This document shows, in pieces, positions 15,477 through 22,469 of a stretch of DNA of 22,469 nt. Source of the DNA: a virus; IMG/VR virus record IMGVR_UViG_3300010885_050824, positions 1 through 22,469 of that record; one strand, given 5' to 3'. The translations under genes were made by a program, and so were the position numbers. Numbering within the stretch: the first letter of the stretch is position 1; each line of letters begins with the position of its first letter. Below the pieces are notes generated by a model that had not been told where the DNA came from, did not search any database, and saw only the letters and a program-made list of their open reading frames with translations.

Positions 15477-15851
15477 ATGGCCACATTCATTGGATTTAAC
15501 ACACAGAATCAGTACAAAAAATTCACGCTGGTAGACGGCGAATTAATCAAGCGCGACCTACTGAACGCATTCAATGTGTGGCAAGGACAACTACCTGGCC
15601 GCCCGTCATACGGAACTACACTCTGGAGTTTTTTGTTTGAAAGCCAGGATCAAACTACCATGGCCAATATTCTGCGTGAAGTACAAAGAGTAGCAGGCGG
15701 TGATCCTAGAATTTATCTAAATGATGTACAGGTATACCCACAGGAAAACGGTGTGTTAATTGAACTAGAAATACAACTGGTAGCTGGTGCAGACGCACAA
15801 TTGCTGAGTGTATTTTTTGATCAACAACAGCGCAGAGCTTCGTTCGTATAA
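15477..15851 (+). CDS. 25: gp25-like baseplate wedge protein
   Basis: This 124-residue protein is close to T4 gp25 (132) in length. It shows the family pattern: a helix ending RDLLNAFNVWQGQLPGRPSYG, then TLWSFLFESQDQ and a helix REVQRVAGGDPRIYLNDVQV, ending with strands GVLIELEIQL and SVFFDQQQRRA. gp25 has a lysozyme-like fold but acts structurally. It binds gp6 and gp53 in the wedge core and connects to the sheath, and it is conserved in all contractile systems. The start has no recognisable ribosome binding site; ATG follows 8 bases after the previous stop, so it may rely on coupling. It is followed by a 46-base gap holding a late-promoter-like element. Confidence 0.85.
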   Translation: MATFIGFNTQNQYKKFTLVDGELIKRDLLNAFNVWQGQLPGRPSYGTTLWSFLFESQDQTTMANILREVQRVAGGDPRIYLNDVQVYPQENGVLIELEIQLVAGADAQLLSVFFDQQQRRASFV

Positions 15852-15859
15852 AAGTAGCC

Positions 15860-15885
15860 GTTTACTTTATCGGTAAATAACATAT
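15860..15885 (+). promoter_or_regulatory. Late-promoter-like element upstream of the gp6-like gene
   Basis: GGTAAATA at 15872-15879 lies 18 bases before the ATG at 15898. The block matches 22 of 26 bases of 7869-7894, including a T-rich lead and ATAT after the core. TTTAC at 15861-15865 and GTAAA at 15873-15877 form a 5-base inverted repeat around the core; there is no T-tract after it, so it does not look like a terminator. Confidence 0.5.
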
Positions 15886-15897
15886 TAACGGAATATC

Positions 15898-18800
15898 ATG
15901 GCACGCACTACTAGACAAACAGTTGTATTTGGCGTTGAAGATTGGAAACGCATCTATCAGACCTTTAGAGAAGCTGACTTTCAAAGCTACGACTTTGAAA
16001 CTTTGCGAAAAAGTTTTGTAGATTATCTTCGACAGTACTATCCTGAGACATTCAATGATTACATTGAAAGTTCAGAATTCATTGCATTACTAGATGTCAT
16101 TGCATTCATGGGCCAGGCAATGGCCTTCCGCAATGACCTAAACACCCGTGAAAATTACATAGATACCGCAGAGCGTAGAGACTCAGTGGTACGCCTGGCC
16201 AATTTAGTAAGCTACACTGCCAAAAGAAATACTGCTGCACAAGGTTATCTCAAAGTATTTTCAGTACAAACCACTGAAAATGTCACAGACTTCAACGGAA
16301 TTGACCTAGCCAACGTTACTATCAACTGGAACGATCCTACCAATCTAAACTGGCAAGAACAATTCACAGCCGTCATAAACGCTGCTCTGGTGGACACTCA
16401 ACGCATAGGCCGCCCTGGCAATCGTCAAGACATTGTGGGTGTAAACACATCAGAATATTCTATCAATTTGGTACCAGGATTCTTGCCTGTGTTGCCATAC
16501 AATGCCACAGTTGATGGCGTCAACATGCCTTTTGAAGCGGTGAATTCCACCTCCGTAGGCCGTGACTATATCTACGAACCTGCTCCAGTAGCCAATGGCA
16601 TTTTCAATATTTTGTTCCGTAGCGATTCACTGGGATTTGCAGCAGCCAATACTGGCTATTTCTTTTATTTCAAACAAGGTGTTTTGCAAAGCCAAGATTT
16701 TAACCTGGCAGAACGCATTAGCAATCGCACAGTCAACATCAACATTGAAGGTGTCAACAATGAAGACCGTTGGGTATTCCAGTTAGACAATGTAGGTACT
16801 GTTGTGAGCCAATGGCAGTATGTGGAATCAGTTTACGCAGCAGCAGCTGAGCAACTGACACCGGATCAACGTAAATTATTTTCCACATCATCAAGAACCA
16901 ACGATCAAATCACTTTGACATTTGGCGACGGCGTGTTCTCTGCTATCCCTGTAGGGTTGTTTCGTGCTTATGTTCGTGCCAGCAACGGCCTGCAATACAT
17001 TATCAATCCAGAAGAAATGCAAAGTGTGGTCTTGCCAATCAGCTACATCAGCAGAACTGGTCAGTTGCAAACAATCACATTTACCTGTGGTATTACCACC
17101 CCTGTCAGCAATGCACAGGCCAGAGAAACTCTAGACGAAATCAAACAACGTGCTCCTGCTAGATACTACACACAGAACCGCATGGTCAATGGCGAAGACT
17201 ACAACAACTTTCCGTTTACCTTGTACAACTCAATTATCAAAAGCAAGGCACTGAATCGTGCCAGCATTGGTACCAGTCGATATCTTGACCTAGTGGACAA
17301 CACAGGCAAATACAGCTCAACTAACATTTTTGGATCTGACGGTGCCTTGTGGGAACAAAATCAACTGCCCACATTTGTGTTCTCGTGGTTGAATCGCAAT
17401 GACATTGCCAGTGTGATTACCAATCAGCTACAACCATTACTGATCACCAAAGGTTTTACACAATTTTACTATGCAAATTTTCCAAGACCAGACTTGTCGG
17501 TACTCAACATTACCTGGAATCAAAGTACCACAATGGCCAATGAAACCACTGGCTATTTTGTAAATGCACTTGGCGGCCCGGTTCCAATTGGTACTTTTTC
17601 TAGCAACAACACAAAATATATTCAAGTAGGCAGCTTGGTAAAGTTTGCTGCACCTGCTGGTTATTACTTTGATGCCAATCATAGACTCCGACTAGGAACT
17701 CCTGTTCGTGCAGACGAAACACTGACCATCTGGGCTAGCCCAAGCATTGTTGTTTTGAACGGTACCAATCAAGGAAAAGGCAACTTTGATAACGGAACTG
17801 GGCCAGTTACACTTAACAATTTTGTGCCTACAGGAGCAATACCGGTATCAGTGATTCCACTACTGGTTACAGATATTCCAGCCAGCCTCGAATCCGCAAT
17901 TGCTGATCAGATTTTGTTATATAGAAACTTTGGACTCGGATATGATAATACCACACAGACCTGGTATCTGATTACATCCAATAATCTTGCGGTCAATGCT
18001 GCCTTTAGCTTGGCCAACGCACAAAACACCACAGGCACAGGCCAAGATGCAAGCTGGGTCATACAATGCTTGACTGATGGACTCAGCTATACTGTGACCA
18101 GCCGCTCTCTGGTATACAGCTTTGGATCTGTGCTACAGACAAGATTCTTCTTTGAATCAGCACAGCGCATTTATGATACTCGCACAGGCACAACAATTAG
18201 TGACTTTGTCAAGGTGTTGAGAACCAACAGCTTGCCGGATTCCAATCGACCTCTACCAGGCGATATTAGTCTGTCAATCATTGGTCAGCCAGTTGAGTCT
18301 GACGGATATGTTGACGATTACCAAGTGATTGTCAGCTACCAAGATGTTGACAGTGATGGAGTAGCAGATGATCCAGATTTCTTTGATGAAATTGTAGCAC
18401 CATTGGTTGTGCCAAGTTCAAAATTGGTGTTCTTTGAAAAGACTGTGGACTTTGACAATCTGCAACGTTATATTCTAGTTGAACCAAAACGGGTGGTCAG
18501 CGAGTATGCTCTCAAGAATGATATTGAAGCAGTCAAGGGAGAATATGTTGCAGGACAGATTTTCTATGCTTACAATCAAGAAATTTATGTTGGCCCCTTG
18601 GCCGGTCAAGTGGGTGCTTTTTATGAACTAGCAATTAGTACAACTTTGGTGCGATCACTAGTAGATGTATCCGCAGATTGGATTGCTAGAACCGGACGTC
18701 AAAGTTTGTATTTTCAATATAGACACAATGCTCCGCTGACATCTCGCATTGATCCAGGAACCACCAATATCATTGACTTGTATGTGGTCACACAAAGTTA

Positions 18801-19338
18801 CTACACTGCTTATCAAAACTGGGTCAGAGACACCACAGACACAGTACCCAAGCCCAGTGTGCCCACAATCAATGAGTTGTCAACCGCTTATCAGAATCTC
18901 AATAATTACAAAATGATTTCAGATAATGTGGTAGTGAATTCTGTCACATTCAAGCCATTGTTTGGACCCAAAGCAGCACAAGAACTCAGAGCCACTATCA
19001 AGGTTATTCGTGCAGCCAATTCAACAGCCAGTGAAAGTGAAATTAAAAATTTAGTAGTTGCTAACTTGAATGATTATTTTTCAATTGATGTATGGGATTT
19101 TGGAGACACATTTTATTTCTCTGAACTTGCAGCCTATATCCATAGAAATATGGGCGGCATTGTGAGTTCTGTAGTACTAGTACCTCTGGACCCATTAAAG
19201 AGTTTTGGTGACCTGTATGAAATACGGTCAGCCCCAGATGAAATTTTTGTTAATGCAGCCGGAGTCAGCTCAGTAGAAGTGATTACTGCACTAACGTCGA
19301 CCAACCTTAGAACCGCACCAGGCAGTGGAGTAATTTAA
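15898..19338 (+). CDS. 6: gp6-like baseplate wedge protein, enlarged
   Basis: gp6 forms the inner ring of the wedge with gp53 and gp25 and holds the baseplate together during the hexagon-to-star change. The N-terminus (DFETLRKSFVDYLRQYYPETFNDY, then EFIALLDVIAFMGQAMAFRNDLNTRENY) and the following TAERRDSVVRLANLVSYTAKR are hallmark stretches of gp6/baseplate J-like proteins. LTFGDGVFSAIPVG and a helical RETLDEIKQRAPARYYTQNRMVNGEDYNNF segment near 420-455 are also typical. At 1146 residues it is far longer than T4 gp6 (660); the extra material is mostly predicted beta strand in the second half. D816, D818 and D820 in DVDSDGVADD resemble a calcium-binding loop. A GGA lies eight bases before the ATG. 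The stop TAA shares its last base with the next ATG. Confidence 0.85.
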   Translation: MARTTRQTVVFGVEDWKRIYQTFREADFQSYDFETLRKSFVDYLRQYYPETFNDYIESSEFIALLDVIAFMGQAMAFRNDLNTRENYIDTAERRDSVVRLANLVSYTAKRNTAAQGYLKVFSVQTTENVTDFNGIDLANVTINWNDPTNLNWQEQFTAVINAALVDTQRIGRPGNRQDIVGVNTSEYSINLVPGFLPVLPYNATVDGVNMPFEAVNSTSVGRDYIYEPAPVANGIFNILFRSDSLGFAAANTGYFFYFKQGVLQSQDFNLAERISNRTVNINIEGVNNEDRWVFQLDNVGTVVSQWQYVESVYAAAAEQLTPDQRKLFSTSSRTNDQITLTFGDGVFSAIPVGLFRAYVRASNGLQYIINPEEMQSVVLPISYISRTGQLQTITFTCGITTPVSNAQARETLDEIKQRAPARYYTQNRMVNGEDYNNFPFTLYNSIIKSKALNRASIGTSRYLDLVDNTGKYSSTNIFGSDGALWEQNQLPTFVFSWLNRNDIASVITNQLQPLLITKGFTQFYYANFPRPDLSVLNITWNQSTTMANETTGYFVNALGGPVPIGTFSSNNTKYIQVGSLVKFAAPAGYYFDANHRLRLGTPVRADETLTIWASPSIVVLNGTNQGKGNFDNGTGPVTLNNFVPTGAIPVSVIPLLVTDIPASLESAIADQILLYRNFGLGYDNTTQTWYLITSNNLAVNAAFSLANAQNTTGTGQDASWVIQCLTDGLSYTVTSRSLVYSFGSVLQTRFFFESAQRIYDTRTGTTISDFVKVLRTNSLPDSNRPLPGDISLSIIGQPVESDGYVDDYQVIVSYQDVDSDGVADDPDFFDEIVAPLVVPSSKLVFFEKTVDFDNLQRYILVEPKRVVSEYALKNDIEAVKGEYVAGQIFYAYNQEIYVGPLAGQVGAFYELAISTTLVRSLVDVSADWIARTGRQSLYFQYRHNAPLTSRIDPGTTNIIDLYVVTQSYYTAYQNWVRDTTDTVPKPSVPTINELSTAYQNLNNYKMISDNVVVNSVTFKPLFGPKAAQELRATIKVIRAANSTASESEIKNLVVANLNDYFSIDVWDFGDTFYFSELAAYIHRNMGGIVSSVVLVPLDPLKSFGDLYEIRSAPDEIFVNAAGVSSVEVITALTSTNLRTAPGSGVI

Positions 19339-22300
19339 TGGACAGAACAAGAACCGTAGATTTTCTACCACCAATATTTCAAACTACTACCAACAAACAG
19401 TTTTTGTCAGCTACCCTGGATCAATTGGTCCAGGAGCCGCAGTTTAAAAAGACACAAGGTTTTGTTGGCCGCAGAGTTGGTCCGGGCGTAAATCCCAACG
19501 ACTATTATGTGGTTGAGCCCAATGCCACACGAGCAAATTATCAACTTGAACCAGGTGTAATCAGTCTAAAACCAGACACAACCAATATTCAAGATGCAAT
19601 CACGTATCCAGGGATCACTGACGCTCTGGCACGCCAAGGAGCCAAGACAAACAACTCAGACAGATTGTATACCAGTGATTACTATACCTGGGATCCGTTT
19701 ATCAGTTTTGACAAATTTGCAAATTACAGTCAGTACTACTGGTTGCCAGCTGGTCCGTTGTCAGTAGACGTTGGTGCCACAGTGATTCCACTAACAGATA
19801 GTTTTGATATTACCCGCGGTACAAATGTATATGAATTTTCAGGAATACCCGGTGATAATCCCATCATCACTCTGGTGCGCGGTGGCAACTATGATTTTGT
19901 TGTAAATCAAGCCCCTAATGGATTCTGGATACAAACTGATCCTGGTGTAAACGGCCGCTTGCCCTATGCTCCTAATATCAGTTCAAGAACCGTACTTGGA
20001 GTGATCAACAACGGCGAAGATGCTGGCACAGTAACTTTTAATGTTCCGCTGAAAAATGCTCAACAATTCTATTATGATCTAACACTGGTACCAACAACAC
20101 CAACAGCCGGGCAGGTAGACTTGATAACTGATTTGAAATTCAATCAGATCAACAACATATATCTGTCAGAATTTTTAGCACAATATCCATCAGGCATTGA
20201 TGGTATCACAAATCTCAACGGTCGCACAGTGGTGTTTACCAATCAGATTGCTGACCCAACTGATGGCGGTTGGTTAATTACCACTCAGTTTGATCCGCTG
20301 GCTCGGATTCCAAGCAACAACGGACTGCTAGGTAGTTTTGATACACAGGTGTTTGATCAAACAACTCCAATCCTTGATGTCGACACACGATATAGTGTTT
20401 GGGCAATACAATATCAATATGACAATGATGGAAATGCTATCCTGCAATTGTCATCAGTGACAACATGCCCTGTGCTGAATAAATTTACCATAATGTTTGG
20501 AACACAATGGGCAGGAACTCAATGGTATCGCGATGCAGAAGGGTACTTTGAAGAAATACCATTGCTCACCGCAATCAAGGATGTGCTGTGGTATCAGGAT
20601 GGAACCAATCCGGAAATTTTTGGTCAGATTCGATTGATCGATCAGAACCAAGTTGAAACACTGAATATAGCAACCGACATCCTTGGCAAGAAAAATTATG
20701 TTGCACCCAACGGTGTGGTGTTTACCAACAACCTCAAAGTTATCTTTAGAGGTAGCGTTGTTCCGTCTAGTTATCAAAATCAAACCTACTATGTAGCTGG
20801 AGTAGGCACAGCTATACAATTGTTGCCAATCACTGATTATGTTACTCCAGAGACCTATACCAACAGCGCCACAGTGCCGTTTGATTCATTGCCGTTTGAT
20901 GTTGGTAATTTTGATGCCAGTTTAAATCAGCCCTTGGTACCTGATTATCTTACTATTGCACTAGATAGTCCTGACCGCAATGCCTGGACCAGATCCAATC
21001 GTTGGTTTCATATTGATGTTATCAATGCATCTGCAGCATATAACAACACTGTTCCACTCATAGACAATGCCCTTCGTGCCAAACGCCCTATCTTGGAATT
21101 CCGCGGCGGCACTAGATTGTTTGGCATGGGTACCCAGGCCAAAACGCCGGTCAATATCATAGACTTTCAAACAACCGATGCGTTGTCAACTATTAATGGC
21201 ACCATTGGATATGCAGTTGACGGGTATTCGTTTATTTCCGGAAGCCGAGTGATTTTTGCAGCAGACAACGACCCACAGGTTCGTGATAAAATTTATGTAG
21301 TAGAGTTTATTACCCCCAGCACAGATGGCAGCACATTAACGCTTCAACCAATCATCAATCTAGTACCTGCATCCGATGCAGATGTCTTGATTGATCAATG
21401 CACTGTTTGTCTGAGCGGCAACACTTTGCAAGGGATAAGTTTTTTCTACGATGGTATTCAATGGATCAAGGCACAAGAAAAAACATCAGTTAATCAATCA
21501 CCCTTGTTCAATGTATATGATCAAGCTGGATTTAGTCTTGGTAATCGTGTGGCATATCCTAGCTCAACATTCCAAGGCAGTAAATTGTTCAGTTATGCCG
21601 TGGGATCGGGCGTTGAGGATACTGTATTAGGATTTGCTCTAAGATATCTTAGCATCAACAATGTAGGCGATATTGTATTTGACAATAACTTTTACACAGA
21701 CACGTTTATTCACGTAGATAATAATGTCAGCACCGAAAATCCTATCAGCATTGGTTTTGTTCGTCAATACGCTGATAGAATTTTGTATGAAAAAGAAATT
21801 GGTTGGCAACGGGCAGCAACTAAGAGTTTGATTTATCAACAATTTAGTTTTACATCAGTAGTTAATACTCCTCTGGTGCTTGATGTAGCAGTAGTTCCAA
21901 CAGGAACCGTGCCCAGTGTTAAAATATACGTGGGTAGTGTGTTTCAAGATCCCACAACATACACCTTCACCACCACAGCTAACACTACCACAATTACATT
22001 TAACAGCAACATAGTTATAGTACCTGGTGATGTTATTGAAGTCTTGGCCTTGAGCAATCAAGTTAGTTCAGTGGGCTTTTATCAAGTTCCTATCAACCTT
22101 GAAAACAATCCACTAAACAGCAACTCAGCAAACTTCACCCTAGGCACAGTAAGAACTCACTACGAAAGTATTGCACAGAATCTAGTGTCATTGACTGGCA
22201 AAGTCAACGGTGCCAACAATATTAGAGACCTTGGTAATATTATTCCTTACGGTCTGAATATTCTGCAACAAAGTGCACCGATGACCTTGGCTGGGTATTT

Positions 22301-22469
22301 CTTGCGTAAACCTGAATATGAAATTTTTGCTGCTCTTTCATACAATTCAAGAGAATACGAAAAATTCAAAGCCCAATTGTTGAACACAGCAGTGACCAAT
22401 GATTATATCAATATGACTGTGCCAGAAATACTTACAGCAGTAATTTCTGATATAACACTTGGTCGTACC
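19338..22469 (+). CDS. Large virion structural protein in the gp7 position, C-terminus outside window
   Basis: I translated this frame from ATG at 19338 to the last base: 1044 codons with no stop, so the protein is at least 1044 residues. The start (MDRTRTVDFLPPIFQTTTNK, then QFLSATLDQLVQEPQFKKTQGF, then GRRVGPGVNPNDYYVVEP) and later stretches (YYTWDPFISFDKFANYSQYYWLP; NNIRDLGNIIPYG) resemble, from memory, giant virion proteins of marine myoviruses. The composition is beta-rich, with many Asn, Thr and Tyr and few Cys, and has no enzyme motif. In T4, gene 7 (1032 residues, wedge arm) follows gene 6, and this gene directly follows the gp6-like gene in TAATG overlap. Position supports a gp7-type wedge role, but I see no clear sequence match to T4 gp7 itself. 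Confidence 0.75.
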   Translation, partial: MDRTRTVDFLPPIFQTTTNKQFLSATLDQLVQEPQFKKTQGFVGRRVGPGVNPNDYYVVEPNATRANYQLEPGVISLKPDTTNIQDAITYPGITDALARQGAKTNNSDRLYTSDYYTWDPFISFDKFANYSQYYWLPAGPLSVDVGATVIPLTDSFDITRGTNVYEFSGIPGDNPIITLVRGGNYDFVVNQAPNGFWIQTDPGVNGRLPYAPNISSRTVLGVINNGEDAGTVTFNVPLKNAQQFYYDLTLVPTTPTAGQVDLITDLKFNQINNIYLSEFLAQYPSGIDGITNLNGRTVVFTNQIADPTDGGWLITTQFDPLARIPSNNGLLGSFDTQVFDQTTPILDVDTRYSVWAIQYQYDNDGNAILQLSSVTTCPVLNKFTIMFGTQWAGTQWYRDAEGYFEEIPLLTAIKDVLWYQDGTNPEIFGQIRLIDQNQVETLNIATDILGKKNYVAPNGVVFTNNLKVIFRGSVVPSSYQNQTYYVAGVGTAIQLLPITDYVTPETYTNSATVPFDSLPFDVGNFDASLNQPLVPDYLTIALDSPDRNAWTRSNRWFHIDVINASAAYNNTVPLIDNALRAKRPILEFRGGTRLFGMGTQAKTPVNIIDFQTTDALSTINGTIGYAVDGYSFISGSRVIFAADNDPQVRDKIYVVEFITPSTDGSTLTLQPIINLVPASDADVLIDQCTVCLSGNTLQGISFFYDGIQWIKAQEKTSVNQSPLFNVYDQAGFSLGNRVAYPSSTFQGSKLFSYAVGSGVEDTVLGFALRYLSINNVGDIVFDNNFYTDTFIHVDNNVSTENPISIGFVRQYADRILYEKEIGWQRAATKSLIYQQFSFTSVVNTPLVLDVAVVPTGTVPSVKIYVGSVFQDPTTYTFTTTANTTTITFNSNIVIVPGDVIEVLALSNQVSSVGFYQVPINLENNPLNSNSANFTLGTVRTHYESIAQNLVSLTGKVNGANNIRDLGNIIPYGLNILQQSAPMTLAGYFLRKPEYEIFAALSYNSREYEKFKAQLLNTAVTNDYINMTVPEILTAVISDITLGRT

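Noticed and set aside
15861-15877. TTTAC...GTAAA inverted repeat after the gp25-like gene as a terminator.
   Set aside because: The stem is only five A/T-rich pairs and no T-tract follows; it overlaps the promoter-like element instead.

Overview
The window is a stretch of a T4-like tailed phage genome (contractile-tailed myovirus, class Caudoviricetes). It joins the end of a replication/recombination/late-regulation block to the front of a baseplate block. The evidence is a recognisable set of T4-type genes in T4-type order: a gp46/gp47 (SbcC/SbcD-like) nuclease pair, a gp55-like late sigma factor, then gp53-, gp5-, gp25- and gp6-like baseplate genes and a very large gene in the gp7 position. 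The spike lacks a lysozyme domain and the baseplate proteins are unusually large. This recalls the distant marine T4-like phages more than T4 itself, but the sequence does not identify the host. No tRNA, rRNA, CRISPR array, integrase or transposase was seen.

Left block (1-7797, all minus strand, so read right to left): the gp55-like late sigma factor, unknown family copy B, gp47, unknown family copy A, gp46, two radical SAM proteins in tandem, a 42-base gap, and a truncated GIY-YIG-type endonuclease at the window edge. Neighbouring genes overlap by 4 to 41 bases, as in a single transcript. A near-consensus sigma-70 promoter with an extended -10 lies just upstream of gp55. The conserved core 46-47-55 has been interleaved with two AT-rich paralogues of unknown function and followed by two radical SAM paralogues. 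These four genes are the accessory part of the window.

Divergent gap (7798-7904): this holds the leftward sigma-70-like promoter and a rightward element containing GGTAAATA, which resembles a T4 late promoter. A closely similar 26-base element (22 of 26 bases the same) lies in the only other sizeable rightward gap, just before the gp6-like gene.

Right block (7905-22469, all plus strand): a tube-cap/initiator-like protein with an Ala/Gln-rich repeat region, a short gp53-like LysM protein, two adjacent hub-like proteins with disordered linkers, a gp5-like spike without lysozyme, a Gly/Ala-rich virion protein of unknown role, a gp25-like wedge protein, a 1146-residue gp6-like wedge protein, and a gene of at least 1044 codons that runs off the window. 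Together these would build the central hub and wedges of the baseplate. If the late-promoter reading is right, the gp55-like factor made from the left block would switch on this block.

No gene-free stretch exceeds 300 bases; the longest is the 107-base divergent gap. Family assignments come from motifs and remembered family members, not from a database search.
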